Source: Solimonas terrae (GTDB taxonomy: Bacteria; Pseudomonadota; Gammaproteobacteria; Nevskiales; Nevskiaceae). Taken from it: a stretch of 64,000 nt of DNA. Every line of letters starts with the position of its first letter. The stretch's first letter is position 1. Made by a program: the position numbers and the translations under genes. Location of the stretch: assembly GCF_011067135.1 (NCBI RefSeq), contig NZ_JAAMOW010000009.1, forward strand, positions 62,001-126,000, read 5' to 3'. This document shows, in pieces, positions 1 to 11,267 of the stretch. The notes under the pieces were generated by a model that saw only the letters and a list, made by a program, of their open reading frames with translations, searched no databases and had not been told where the DNA came from.

Positions 1-1227
1 CTGCCCAGCGTGAACGCCGATGCGTCTCTGACGCGCAGCTCGGGCGCCGGTGACACGTCCGGCACCAAATCGCCACCGTTCACGCTGGTCAACGGCGCAC
101 TCGATGCAAGCTGGGAGCTCGATCTGTTCGGCGGGGCGCGTCGCGATCTCGAGGCCAGCCACGCGCGGCTGCAGGCTGCACAGGCGGACTGGAACGAGGC
201 GCGCGTCTCGCTTGCCGCCGAAGTCGCCGATGCCTATGTCGAACGCCGCTATTGCGAGCGCCTGCTGCTGCTGTATCGCGACACCCTGCAGTCACGCCGC
301 GAAACCGAGCGCCTGACGACGCTCAAACTCAAGGCCGGATTCGTTTCACCGGCGGACGAGGCCCAGGCGCGCGCCGGCAGCTACGACAGCGAGAACCAGC
401 TGATCGCGCAGGAAGGCATCTGTCAGCAGGATCTCAACCGCCTCGCACAGCTCAGCAGCATTCCGGCCGCGCAGCTCGAAGCCCGGCTGACGGCCAGCGC
501 GCCGGTCCCGGCACCGGCCGCCGATGAGGCCAAGGTCGCGGTGCACTCCGGCATTCCGATGCCGCAGGACCCGGCGGTGCCGTCGGTACCGGCGGTGATC
601 CTGTCGCAACGCCCGGATCTGCAGTCGGCGGAACGCAGCCTGGCCGCGGCCAGCGCCGGCATCGGCGTCGCGGTCGCCAGCCGCCTGCCGGCCTTCAGCC
701 TCAGCGGCTCGATCGGCATCAATCATCTCGTGCATGCCGACGGCAACGTGCGCAGCTGGTCCTGGGGTCCGTCGTTCAGCCTGCCGGTGTTCGACGGCGG
801 CGCCGGCCATGCGCGCGTCGAGACCGCGTACGCACAATACGATCAGGCGCTGGCGCAGTATCACGGCAAGGTGCTGGTCGCCGTGCAGGAAGTCGAAGAC
901 GCGCTGACCCGCGTCGACGCCTCGGTGCGGCGCGCCAATGCCGCGCGCGAAGCCGAGCGCAACTACACGATCCTGCTCGACTCGCAGGAGAACCGTTACA
1001 AGCTCGGCGAAACCTCGCTGCTCGAACTCGAGGACAGCCGTCGCCTCGCGCTCGCCAGCCGCGAATCGCTGGCCGCCGTGCAGCTCGAAATCAGCGAATC
1101 GTGGATCGCCTTGTACAAGGCCGCCGGCGGCGGCTGGAACGACGCGACGGCGACGCCCCCCTCATCACCTTCCGCGCCCGGCGATCACGCCGCGGCACCG
1201 ACATCGCAAGCAGGAGCCGGCGCATGA
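1..1227 (+). CDS. RND efflux outer membrane factor, NodT/TolC-type (5' truncated by window edge)
   Basis: This is the outer-membrane channel subunit of a tripartite RND efflux pump. The frame is open from base 1 with no start, so the signal peptide and N-terminus lie outside the window; 408 residues remain of a family that is usually 460-500. The two OEP-type repeats can be seen: the early part reads ASWELDLFGGARRDLEASHA, and the second half carries RPDLQSAERSLAAASAGIGV and SLPVFDGGAGHARVE, typical of NodT-family factors. The C-terminal tail is rich in Ala, Pro and Ser and probably disordered. The stop codon overlaps the next gene's start (ATGA), so the three pump genes form one translationally coupled operon. 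The substrate cannot be told from sequence. Confidence 0.93.
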   Translation: MPSVNADASLTRSSGAGDTSGTKSPPFTLVNGALDASWELDLFGGARRDLEASHARLQAAQADWNEARVSLAAEVADAYVERRYCERLLLLYRDTLQSRRETERLTTLKLKAGFVSPADEAQARAGSYDSENQLIAQEGICQQDLNRLAQLSSIPAAQLEARLTASAPVPAPAADEAKVAVHSGIPMPQDPAVPSVPAVILSQRPDLQSAERSLAAASAGIGVAVASRLPAFSLSGSIGINHLVHADGNVRSWSWGPSFSLPVFDGGAGHARVETAYAQYDQALAQYHGKVLVAVQEVEDALTRVDASVRRANAAREAERNYTILLDSQENRYKLGETSLLELEDSRRLALASRESLAAVQLEISESWIALYKAAGGGWNDATATPPSSPSAPGDHAAAPTSQAGAGA

Positions 1228-2324
1228 GCCTGGTCTTTTCCCGTCCCCGTCGCCAGACCGTTCCGTTCGCCGTGCTGTCGCTGGCCCTGCTCGCCGCACT
1301 CGGCGGCTGCAGGAAGAAGGAAGCGGCAGCTGCCGAAGCCAAGCCGGTGATGTCGGTCGAGGTCGTCTCGCCGCAGCCCGGCGAGTGGCCGCAACGCCTG
1401 CCGGCCAGCGGCAATGTGCAGGCCTGGCAGGAAGCGGTGGTCGGCGCCGAAGTCGGCGGTGCGCGCCTGCTCGAGGTCAAGGTCAACGTCGGCGATGTCG
1501 TCAAGAAGGGTGACGAGCTCGCACGCCTCGATCCGGCGACGCTGAGCGCGCAGGTCGCGCAGCAGCAGGCCGCGGTCGCGCAGGCCGAAGCCAATCTTGC
1601 CAAGGCGGATGCCGACGCGCGGCGCGCGGCACTGCTCGACCAGACCGGTTCGATCAGCCAGCAGGACATCCTGCAGTACCGCACGGCTGCCGCAACGGCG
1701 GCCGCGCAGCTCAAGCTGGCGCGTGCACAAAGCGACGTCGCAAGCCTGCAGTTGCGCTACGCGCACGTCGTGGCGCCGGATGACGGCGTGATCTCGTCGC
1801 GTACCGCGACGGTCGGCACCGTGGTCGCCGCCGGCACCGAACTGTTCCGCCTGATTCGCGGCCAGCGTCTCGAATGGCGCGCCGAGGTGCCGGGCGACCA
1901 ACTCGGCCTGCTGAAGCCGGGCATGCGCGCCGACCTGCGCCGGCCGGGCGACGGGGCGCCCATCGCGGGCACGATCCGCCAGCTCGCGCCGACGGTCGAT
2001 CTGCAGACGCGCGATGCGCTCGTCTATGTCGATCTGCCCAAGGATGCCGGCCTGACCGCCGGCCAGTTCGTCGAAGGCGGCTTCGAGCTCGGAACGCAGT
2101 CGGTGCTGAGCCTGCCGGAGTCGGCCATCGTGCTGCGCGACGGCCACAGCTATGTGATGACGGTCGACGACAAGCACCTCGTCCATCAGCTGAAGGTGAC
2201 GACCGGCGCGCGCAACGGCGACGCGATCGCGGTCAGCGGCGATCTGACGCCGCAGACGAAGATCGTCAAGGCCGGCGGCAGCTTCATCGGCGACGGCGAC
2301 CTGATCAGCGTGGAGACGCCATGA
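1224..2324 (+). CDS. RND efflux membrane fusion protein (periplasmic adaptor lipoprotein)
   Basis: 366 residues. The start is the ATG in the ATGA overlap with the outer-membrane factor; upstream in-frame codons lie inside that gene. The N-terminus is a lipoprotein signal (LLAALGGC), with acylation expected on the Cys near residue 29. Then come the barrel-sandwich hybrid/lipoyl half-motifs, an Ala/Gln-rich coiled hairpin (roughly residues 100-165), the second lipoyl half (HVVAPDDGVISSRTATVGTV) and a beta-barrel. This is the HlyD/AcrA layout. It links the inner-membrane transporter to the outer channel. The stop again overlaps the next start by ATGA. A regulator for the operon, if adjacent, is upstream of the window. 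Confidence 0.95.
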   Translation: MSLVFSRPRRQTVPFAVLSLALLAALGGCRKKEAAAAEAKPVMSVEVVSPQPGEWPQRLPASGNVQAWQEAVVGAEVGGARLLEVKVNVGDVVKKGDELARLDPATLSAQVAQQQAAVAQAEANLAKADADARRAALLDQTGSISQQDILQYRTAAATAAAQLKLARAQSDVASLQLRYAHVVAPDDGVISSRTATVGTVVAAGTELFRLIRGQRLEWRAEVPGDQLGLLKPGMRADLRRPGDGAPIAGTIRQLAPTVDLQTRDALVYVDLPKDAGLTAGQFVEGGFELGTQSVLSLPESAIVLRDGHSYVMTVDDKHLVHQLKVTTGARNGDAIAVSGDLTPQTKIVKAGGSFIGDGDLISVETP

Positions 2325-5300
2325 ACATCAATTTCTCGGCCTGGTCGATCCACCGACCGACGCCGGCGATCCTGCTGTTCTTCCTGGCGACCGTCGCCGG
2401 TCTGGTCGGCTTCCGCGCGCTGCAGATCGCGAAAATGCCGGACTTCGACTTTCCCGGCATCGTCGTCGACGTGCAGCTGCCGGGTGCGACGCCCTCGCAG
2501 CTGGAAACCGAAGTCACGCGCAAGATCGAAGACGCCACCGCCAACATTCCCGGCGCGCGCCACGTCACGTCGAGCGTGTCCGACGGCGACTCGAACACCT
2601 TCATCGAATTCGAGATCGGCAAGAACATCCAGGAAGCACTGGACGATGTGCGCGATGCCGTGACCGGCGTGCGTTCGGCGCTTCCTGCCGACATCCTCGA
2701 ACCGACCGTGCAACGCGTCACCACCAACGGCAGTTCGATCGCGACCTATGCGGTCAGCGCCGACAACATGGACGAGATGGACCTGTCGTGGTTCGTCGAC
2801 AACATCGTCAGCAAGGCCATCATGCCGATCCTTGGCGTCGGCAAGGTGTCGCGCTTCGGCGGCGTGTCACGCGAGGTTCGCGTCGAACTCGATCCGGTCA
2901 AGCTGCAGGCCTACGGCGTCACCGCCGGCGAAGTCTCGCGACAGCTCGGCAGCATGCAGCAGGAAGCACCGGGCGGACGCGGCGACCTTGGCGGCCTTGA
3001 ACAGGCGGTGCGCACGATCGGTACCGTGCAGACGGCGCAGGACCTGGCGCATTTCAGCTTCCCGCTTGCCGACGGCCGCCGCATCCGTCTCGAACAGATC
3101 GCGACCGTGCACGACACCGTCGCCGAGCCACGCCAGGCCGCGACACTCGACGGCAAGCCGGTGATCTCGTTCCGCGCCTATCGCGCCAACGGTTCGGCGG
3201 AAGCCGAAGTCGCGACCGCAATCGCCAGGGAGGTCGAGCAGCTCGGCACGAAATATCCGCATGTGCATTTCCAGAAGATCTACACGACAGTGGGGCCGAT
3301 CGAGCACTCGTATCGCGCGTCGATGCAGGCGCTGCTCGAAGGCGCGATCCTCGCCGTGCTCGTGGTCTGGATCTTCCTGCGTGACTGGCGTGCGACGCTG
3401 ATCTCGGCGGTCGCGCTGCCACTGTCGATCCTGCCGACCTTCGCCTTCATTCACTGGGCCGGTTTCACGCTCAACACGATCACGCTGCTGGCGCTGACGC
3501 TGGTGATCGGCATTCTGGTCGACGATGCGATCGTCGAAGTCGAAAACATCATGCGTCACCTGCGCATGGGCAAGACGCCGAAACAGGCCGCACTGGAAGC
3601 CGCCGACGAGATCGGCCTCGCCGTGATCGCGACCTCGCTGACGCTGGTGTCGGTATTCCTGCCGGTGGCGCTGATGCCCGGCATCTCCGGGCTGGTGTTC
3701 AAGCAGTTCGGCTGGACCGCGGCGATCGCGATCCTTGCTTCGCTGGTCGTCGCGCGACTGCTGACGCCGATGATGGCTGCCTACATGCTCAGCGCAGCCG
3801 GCCTCGGCAAGGGTCACGCGGATCAGACGGACGGTTGGCTGATGCAGCGCTACCTGCGCGCCGTGCGCACCTGCCTGCGTCATCCATGGCTGACCAGTAC
3901 CGGCGCGGCCCTGTTCTTCTTCATGTCGCTGTGGCTGGCGACGCTGCTGCCGTCGACCTTTCTCAATGCCGACGACTCGGCGCTGTCGCTGGTCACCCTC
4001 GAAGCGCCGCCCGGTTCGACGCTGAAGGAGACGCTGGCACTGAACCAGCAGGCCTACGAGCTGCTGCGCAAGATTCCCGAGATCGAGCACGTCTACACGA
4101 TCATCGGCAACGGCGTGACGGCCGGCAGCAGCGTTTCCAGCGGCGGCAACGTCACGGTGTTCACGCTGCTGATTCCGTTGACGCCGCAGAACCAGCGCAA
4201 GCGTACGCAGCAGCAGGTCGAGAACGAGATCGGCGATCAGCTGCACAAGCTTCCGGGCGTGCGCACGACGGTCGGCGGCAACGGCAACGGCCAGCAGCTG
4301 ACCGTGCAGCTGACCAGCGAAGATCCCTTGATGCTGCAGGCCACCGCCAACAAGGTGCTGCGCGAGATCCGCACGATTCCCGGACTCGGCGGCGCAACCT
4401 CGTCGGCCAACCTGCTGCGTCCGGAACTGGTGATCCGACCGGACTTCGCACGCGCCGCCGAACTGGGCGTGACGGCCGAGGCGATCGGCGATGCCGTGCG
4501 CATCGCCACCAGCGGCGACTACGACGTGATCCTGCCGAAGCTCAACCTGCCCGAGCGCCAGCTCTATATCCGCACCCTGCTCGATCCCCGCTCGCGAACC
4601 GACATCGACACGATCCGCGACCTGCGCGTCGCGTCGATGCACGGGCCGGTGCCGCTGGGCAATGTCGCGAGCGTGCAGGTCGAAGGTGGCCCGGCGCAGA
4701 TCGATCGCTACGATCGCGCGCGCAATGTGACGCTGACCGTGAATCTGCAGGGCCGTCCGCTCGGCGAGGTCAACAAGCTGATCGAGGCGCTGCCGTCGAT
4801 GAAGCACCTGCCGCCGCAGGTGCGGCGCGGCGAAGGCGGCGACGTCGAATTCATGAACGACCTGTTCGGCAATTTCGCGATCGCGATGCTGACCGGCATC
4901 TTCTGCGTCTACGCCGTCATGGTGCTGCTGTTCCACGACTTCGCACAGCCGTTCACGGTCCTGACGGCGCTGCCGCTGGCGGCCGGCGGCGCGCTCGGCG
5001 GCCTGGTGATCTTCGGCATGAATCTGTCGCTGGCCTCGCTGATCGGCCTGCTGATGCTGATCGGCATCGTCAGCAAGAACTCGATCCTGCTCGTCGAATA
5101 CGCGATCACCGCGCGTGACCAGCGCGGCCTGTCGCGCACCGACGCGATCATCGACGCCTGTCACAAGCGCGCGCGGCCGATCGTGATGACCACGGTGGCG
5201 ATGATCGCGGGCATGCTGCCGATGGCCCTGAACATCAGCAAGACCGACGCCGGCTTCCGCACGCCGATGGCGGTCGCGGTGATCGGCGGCCTGCTGACCT

Positions 5301-5428
5301 CGACGGTCCTCAGTCTGCTGGTCGTGCCGGTCGTCTACGAGATCGTCGACAACATCGAAGCCTGGCTGGCCCGGCGTCTGCGGCGCGGCAAGCCGACGGC
5401 CACCGACGGTGAGTTGTCGCTGTCCTGA
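2321..5428 (+). CDS. RND efflux inner-membrane proton/drug antiporter (AcrB/MdtB-like)
   Basis: 1035 residues, normal for the AcrB family. There is an N-terminal membrane segment after SAWSIHRPTPAILLFFLATV, a large periplasmic loop, a TM2-6 cluster, a second loop and a TM8-12 cluster. The proton-relay acidic pair in TM4 is seen near residue 400 (GILVDDAIVEVEN), and the TM10 lysine in GIVSKNSILLVEY. The last cytoplasmic stretch ends in a Lys/Arg-rich tail. The start is fixed by the ATGA overlap with the adaptor gene. Substrates are unknown; the N-terminal region resembles MdtB/MexF-type pumps more than metal-exporting CusA. No U-tract terminator for the operon is visible before the convergent small RNA genes. 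Confidence 0.95.
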   Translation: MNINFSAWSIHRPTPAILLFFLATVAGLVGFRALQIAKMPDFDFPGIVVDVQLPGATPSQLETEVTRKIEDATANIPGARHVTSSVSDGDSNTFIEFEIGKNIQEALDDVRDAVTGVRSALPADILEPTVQRVTTNGSSIATYAVSADNMDEMDLSWFVDNIVSKAIMPILGVGKVSRFGGVSREVRVELDPVKLQAYGVTAGEVSRQLGSMQQEAPGGRGDLGGLEQAVRTIGTVQTAQDLAHFSFPLADGRRIRLEQIATVHDTVAEPRQAATLDGKPVISFRAYRANGSAEAEVATAIAREVEQLGTKYPHVHFQKIYTTVGPIEHSYRASMQALLEGAILAVLVVWIFLRDWRATLISAVALPLSILPTFAFIHWAGFTLNTITLLALTLVIGILVDDAIVEVENIMRHLRMGKTPKQAALEAADEIGLAVIATSLTLVSVFLPVALMPGISGLVFKQFGWTAAIAILASLVVARLLTPMMAAYMLSAAGLGKGHADQTDGWLMQRYLRAVRTCLRHPWLTSTGAALFFFMSLWLATLLPSTFLNADDSALSLVTLEAPPGSTLKETLALNQQAYELLRKIPEIEHVYTIIGNGVTAGSSVSSGGNVTVFTLLIPLTPQNQRKRTQQQVENEIGDQLHKLPGVRTTVGGNGNGQQLTVQLTSEDPLMLQATANKVLREIRTIPGLGGATSSANLLRPELVIRPDFARAAELGVTAEAIGDAVRIATSGDYDVILPKLNLPERQLYIRTLLDPRSRTDIDTIRDLRVASMHGPVPLGNVASVQVEGGPAQIDRYDRARNVTLTVNLQGRPLGEVNKLIEALPSMKHLPPQVRRGEGGDVEFMNDLFGNFAIAMLTGIFCVYAVMVLLFHDFAQPFTVLTALPLAAGGALGGLVIFGMNLSLASLIGLLMLIGIVSKNSILLVEYAITARDQRGLSRTDAIIDACHKRARPIVMTTVAMIAGMLPMALNISKTDAGFRTPMAVAVIGGLLTSTVLSLLVVPVVYEIVDNIEAWLARRLRRGKPTATDGELSLS

Positions 5429-5458
5429 GCGACGCGCGGCGCATTTCGATCGTGCAAT

Positions 5459-5492
5459 AAAAAACCCGATGACTTGGGGGGAAGTCATCGGG
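5459..5492 (-). terminator. Rho-independent terminator of small RNA copy B
   Basis: An 11-bp stem (CCCGATGACTT with AAGTCATCGGG), 6-nt loop, then six U on the minus strand (A-run 5459-5464 on the plus strand). Confidence 0.85.
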
Positions 5493-5572
5493 CCACGCTT
5501 TCCGGCTTGGGGGAGTGCCGGACCCGCCCAGGGAGGGAGGCGGGGAGTGGGCAACAGGGAGATATCGCCACT
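5459..5572 (-). ncRNA. Small RNA copy B, C-rich-loop, polA-linked (sX13-like candidate)
   Basis: Predicted ~114-nt transcript on the minus strand, starting near 5572 and ending in a U-run at 5464-5459. Read on the minus strand it has a 5' hairpin closed by GAGTGG/CCACTC, a CCCGCC/GGCGGG hairpin, a CCGGC/GCCGG hairpin with loop ACTCCCCCAA, and a terminator hairpin (arms 5465-5475 and 5482-5492) with loop CCCCCC. All loops are C-rich. It is a second copy of the unit at 5670-5784 and has its own promoter. Location just downstream of polA, on the same strand, matches Spot 42 in enterics and ErsA in Pseudomonas. Size and C-rich loops match Xanthomonas sX13. The family assignment is inference. Confidence 0.72.
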
Positions 5573-5578
5573 CGAAGG

Positions 5579-5608
5579 ATTAGATGCGGCCGGCGGCGCA
5601 AAGTTCAA
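5579..5608 (-). promoter_or_regulatory. Promoter of small RNA copy B
   Basis: On the minus strand TTGAAC (5608-5603), an 18-nt spacer and TCTAAT (5584-5579). TCTAAT matches TATAAT at five of six bases. The same two hexamers with the same spacing precede copy A, although the spacer sequences differ, so the hexamers look selected. Confidence 0.65.
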
Positions 5609-5615
5609 CGCCTGC

Positions 5616-5640
5616 ATCGCGAAAGTCATGTCGTCGCGAT
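5616..5640. repeat. Inverted repeat between the two small RNA genes
   Basis: ATCGCGA (5616-5622) and TCGCGAT (5634-5640), separated by 11 bp, lie just upstream of the copy B -35 element. The spacing of about one helical turn plus half-sites would suit a dimeric repressor or activator. No family can be named. Confidence 0.35.
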
Positions 5641-5669
5641 GGCGGATCCCGGCAAGACGCGCCGCACAT

Positions 5670-5705
5670 AAAAAAGCCCGGTGACTTGGGGGGAAGTCAC
5701 CGGGC
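5670..5705 (-). terminator. Rho-independent terminator of small RNA copy A
   Basis: A 12-bp stem (GCCCGGTGACTT with AAGTCACCGGGC), C6 loop on the minus strand and six U (plus-strand A-run 5670-5675). Confidence 0.87.
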
Positions 5706-5784
5706 CACGCTTTCCGGCTATTGGGGGTTGCCGGACCCGCCCAGGGAGTGGAGGCGGGGAGTGGGACAGGGAGATATCGCCACT
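5670..5784 (-). ncRNA. Small RNA copy A, C-rich-loop, polA-linked (sX13-like candidate)
   Basis: Predicted ~115-nt minus-strand transcript starting near 5784, the copy closer to polA. Same layout as copy B: 5' GAGTGG/CCACTC hairpin, CCCGCC/GGCGGG hairpin, CCGGC/GCCGG hairpin with a CAACCCCCAATAG segment, then a 12-bp terminator hairpin (5676-5687 with 5694-5705) with loop CCCCCC and six U. One terminator pair differs from copy B on both sides (A-U in B, G-C in A), a compensatory change that supports a folded RNA rather than a chance DNA repeat. No ORF explains the conservation. Such loops would pair with GGGG-type sites, classically near ribosome binding sites. Confidence 0.75.
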
Positions 5785-5790
5785 CGAAGG

Positions 5791-5820
5791 ATTAGATGCG
5801 GCTGTCGAATTGAAGTTCAA
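5791..5820 (-). promoter_or_regulatory. Promoter of small RNA copy A
   Basis: On the minus strand TTGAAC (5820-5815), an 18-nt spacer and TCTAAT (5796-5791), placing the start near 5784. It is identical in hexamers and spacing to the copy B promoter, so each RNA should be made independently and not only by read-through from polA. Confidence 0.65.
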
Positions 5821-5821
5821 T

Positions 5822-5849
5822 GGCGTCCGCAAAATATTTTTGCGGCGCC
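5822..5849. repeat. AT-core palindrome upstream of small RNA copy A
   Basis: A nearly perfect palindrome, GGCGTCCGCAAAA paired with TTTTTGCGGCGCC around a 2-bp centre (one G-T pair). It sits between the polA stop and the copy A -35. No U-tract follows on either strand, so it is not a standard terminator. It may be an operator or an RNA hairpin at the polA mRNA end. Confidence 0.4.
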
Positions 5850-5935
5850 GCATATCGCCAAACTGAACGTTTGAAATCAAATAGTTGCAGAACCTGACTT
5901 TCTGGTCAGATCGCCGATTTCGAACTAAATTCCGT

Positions 5936-8788
<2,853 letters not shown>

Positions 8789-8806
8789 GGTCGCGCAGAG
8801 CCGGCA

Positions 8807-10054
8807 TCACGGCAGCAGCCGCTCGCCGCGCACCAGATCGTCGAAGCTTTCGCGGGCACGCACCACATGCACGTCGCTGCCATCGACCATCACCTCCGCG
8901 GCGCGCGGTCGCGAGTTGTAGTTGGACGCCATCGTGAAGCCGTAGGCACCGGCGGTCCGCACGGCCAGCAGATCGTCGGTCGCGATCGCGAGTTCACGAT
9001 CCCTGCCGAGCCAGTCGCCGGACTCGCAGATCGGCCCGACGACATCGTAGGTCTGCAGCGCGCTGTCGCTGCTCTCGATCACCGGCACGATGTTCATCCA
9101 GGCCTGATAGAGCGTCGGCCGCAGCAGGTCGTTCATCGCCGCATCGACGATCGCGAAGCGCTTGGCCTCGTTGCCCTTGATGCCGAGCACGCGCGTGACG
9201 AGGATGCCGGCGTTGCCGGCAATCGCGCGGCCCGGTTCGGTCAGGATCTTCAGGCCCAGGCTGTCCAGCTTCGGCCGCAGCGCGGTCGCCCACTCGCGCG
9301 GCGCAATCGGCTTTTCCTCGTGATAACGCACGCCGAGGCCGCCACCGACATCGAGATGGCGCAGCGTGATGCCGCGCGCGGCCAGACGTTGCACCAGGGC
9401 CAGCACGCGATCGAGCGCATCGAGGAACGGCGAGACGTCCAGCAGCTGCGAGCCGATGTGGTTGGCGATGCCGATGATCTCGATCCCCGCCATTTCCGCC
9501 GCCCGCTGGTAGAGGGCTTCGGCGGTGGCGATGTCGACACCGAACTTGTTGTTCTTCAGACCCGTGGAGATGTATGGGTGCGTCCTGGCGTCGACGTCCG
9601 GATTGACGCGAAACGCGATGCGCGCGCGCTTGCCCATCAGCCGCGCCGTCGCATCGAGCAGTTCGAGTTCGTATTCGGACTCGACATTGAAGCAGTAGAT
9701 GCCGGCGTCGAGCGCGAGACGGATCTCGTCCTCGCTCTTGCCGATGCCGGAGAACACCACCTTGCCGGCGTCGCCGCCGGCGCGCAGCACGCGCTGCAGC
9801 TCGCCGCCGGAGACGATGTCGAAGCCGGCGCCGAGCCGCGCCAGCGTCTGCAGCACGGCAAGGTTGGAATTGGCCTTGACCGCGTAGCAGACCAGATGAT
9901 CGAGCCCGGCCAGCGCCTCGTCGAAAGCGCGATAGTGGCGTTCCAGCGTCGCCCGCGAATAGACGTAGAGCGGCGTGCCGTGCGTTTCGGCAATGCGCGA
10001 GACCGGCACATCTTCGGCGTGCAGCTCGCCATGGCGGAATTCGAAGTGGTCCAA
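8807..10054 (-). CDS. lysA: Diaminopimelate decarboxylase
   Basis: Makes L-lysine from meso-diaminopimelate with PLP. 415 residues from a TTG start at 10054, chosen because ACAGG lies 8 nt upstream and because the resulting N-terminus (DHFEFRHGELHAEDV) fits the family. A second TTG six bases upstream is too close to that site. The PLP lysine is in CYAVKANSN (K60). The HIGSQ-type substrate motif (ANHIGSQLLDVSPF), glycine-rich GGGLGVRY and the catalytic CESGDW motif are present. It follows lptM by about 20 bp and precedes polA by 18 bp, so the three are probably co-transcribed. Confidence 0.97.
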   Translation of the reverse strand: MDHFEFRHGELHAEDVPVSRIAETHGTPLYVYSRATLERHYRAFDEALAGLDHLVCYAVKANSNLAVLQTLARLGAGFDIVSGGELQRVLRAGGDAGKVVFSGIGKSEDEIRLALDAGIYCFNVESEYELELLDATARLMGKRARIAFRVNPDVDARTHPYISTGLKNNKFGVDIATAEALYQRAAEMAGIEIIGIANHIGSQLLDVSPFLDALDRVLALVQRLAARGITLRHLDVGGGLGVRYHEEKPIAPREWATALRPKLDSLGLKILTEPGRAIAGNAGILVTRVLGIKGNEAKRFAIVDAAMNDLLRPTLYQAWMNIVPVIESSDSALQTYDVVGPICESGDWLGRDRELAIATDDLLAVRTAGAYGFTMASNYNSRPRAAEVMVDGSDVHVVRARESFDDLVRGERLLP

Positions 10055-10074
10055 GTGCAAAACCTGTGTTCGGA

Positions 10075-10332
10075 TCAGGGTGACGGCGGCGAGCTCTCGC
10101 CGGGATTCGGAGTGCTGTCGACGGCACCGGTCGACGGCGTCGCATCGGCCTTGCGGTCCGGGGCCGCCGGGGCTGGCTGTGGCGTCGCGGGCTGCGCGGT
10201 CGGCACGACCTTGGCGGGCTTGTCCTTGTGCCTGGCCGGCGGCTTGCCGCGATCGGGCAGATACAGCGCGCCGGTCTGTCCGCAGGCGGACAGCAGCAGG
10301 GCAACACAGAGCGCGGCAATGGACTTCGGCAT
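10075..10332 (-). CDS. lptM: LptM/YifL-like small lipoprotein
   Basis: 85 residues from ATG at 10332; a TTG three codons upstream is an alternative. The lipoprotein signal IAALCVALLLSAC is followed by GQTGALYLPDRGK, which matches the CGxxGxLYxP signature of LptM, the lipoprotein that helps LptD mature. The rest is a Pro/Ala/Lys-rich disordered tail. The position immediately upstream of lysA is the classical location for this gene in gammaproteobacteria. Confidence 0.85.
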   Translation of the reverse strand: MPKSIAALCVALLLSACGQTGALYLPDRGKPPARHKDKPAKVVPTAQPATPQPAPAAPDRKADATPSTGAVDSTPNPGESSPPSP

Positions 10333-10425
10333 GATCGGCAACCGGACGGGGCACGCAGTTTAGCGTGCTTCGCCCGCCGGCCCGCGGCGTTGGCGAATCG
10401 CGCGCGCGCGGCGACAATCGCCGCC

Positions 10426-11100
10426 ATGAAAATGATCCGCAATGCCGACGCCATCGTCCTCGAACCCCTTGCGCCGGCACGCGCGGCCGTGGTCTGGCTG
10501 CACGGTCTGAGCGCCGACGGCAGCGACTTCGTGCCGCTGGTGCCGGAACTGGGATTGCCGGCCGATGCCGGCATCCGCTTCGTCTTTCCGCACGCGCCGA
10601 TGCGGCCGGTGACGCTCAACGGCGGCATGCCGATGCGCGCCTGGTATGACATCGTCGGCCTGAGCACCGGCGATGCCCAGGACGACGCCGGCATTCGCGA
10701 GTCCGAGCGGCGGGTGCGCAGCTATCTCGATCAGCAGCTGGACACCGGTATCGCACCCGAACGCCTGATCCTCGCCGGCTTTTCGCAGGGCGGTGCGATC
10801 ACCCTGCACACCGGCCTGCGTCTGCCGCAGGCGATCGCCGGACTGATCGCACTGTCGTCCTACGTGCCGCTGCACGAGGTGCTGGACGTCGAAGCCACGC
10901 CGGCCGCCCGGCAGATGCCGATCTTCATCGCCCACGGCCGCCAGGACCCGGTCGTGCCCTATGCCTGGGGCGAGGACAGCGCCAATGGCCTGAGCGCCCG
11001 CGGCTACCGCGTCGAATGGCACCGCTACGCGATGGCGCACGAAGTCTGTGCCGAGGAGATCGCCGACATTGCCGCGTTCCTGCGCAAGACGCTGCTGTAA
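10426..11100 (+). CDS. Carboxylesterase/phospholipase (alpha/beta hydrolase, EstB type)
   Basis: 224 residues, start MKMIRNADAIVLEP. It belongs to the small carboxylesterase family related to Pseudomonas EstB and acyl-protein thioesterases. The nucleophile elbow GFSQGG gives Ser120; Asp174 (GRQDPVVP) and His205 (YAMAHEVC) complete the triad. The oxyanion motif WLHGLSADGSDF is intact. No signal peptide, so cytoplasmic. It is divergent from lptM-lysA-polA with an 84-bp gap in which no clear promoter hexamers were found. Physiological substrate unknown. Confidence 0.92.
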   Translation: MKMIRNADAIVLEPLAPARAAVVWLHGLSADGSDFVPLVPELGLPADAGIRFVFPHAPMRPVTLNGGMPMRAWYDIVGLSTGDAQDDAGIRESERRVRSYLDQQLDTGIAPERLILAGFSQGGAITLHTGLRLPQAIAGLIALSSYVPLHEVLDVEATPAARQMPIFIAHGRQDPVVPYAWGEDSANGLSARGYRVEWHRYAMAHEVCAEEIADIAAFLRKTLL

Positions 11101-11267
11101 GGGCGCCTTGCGCGCAACCCGCGCTTGCGGATGAGCGCGCATGACGCTGGATTGCGACTTGCGTCGCTCACTGCAAGGGGACCCGGAGCGACGTCAGGCG
11201 TTGCAGGCGCGGCGCGAACCGCGATTGCCTTTGCTGTCCAGGCCGCCGATCGCGACTTGCACCGCTG

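Noticed and set aside
2867-5629. Long open frame (about 920 codons) antisense to the RND transporter gene
   Set aside because: Low-complexity Arg/His/Gln-rich translation with no domain features; the opposite strand holds a full, motif-rich transporter. A by-product of high GC codon use.
5459-5820. CRISPR array or simple tandem repeat
   Set aside because: Only two ~210-bp units, each with promoter, hairpins and terminator; no short regular repeats with unique spacers.
5822-5849. Palindrome as polA terminator
   Set aside because: No U-tract follows on the minus strand; the next bases are the small RNA -35 element.
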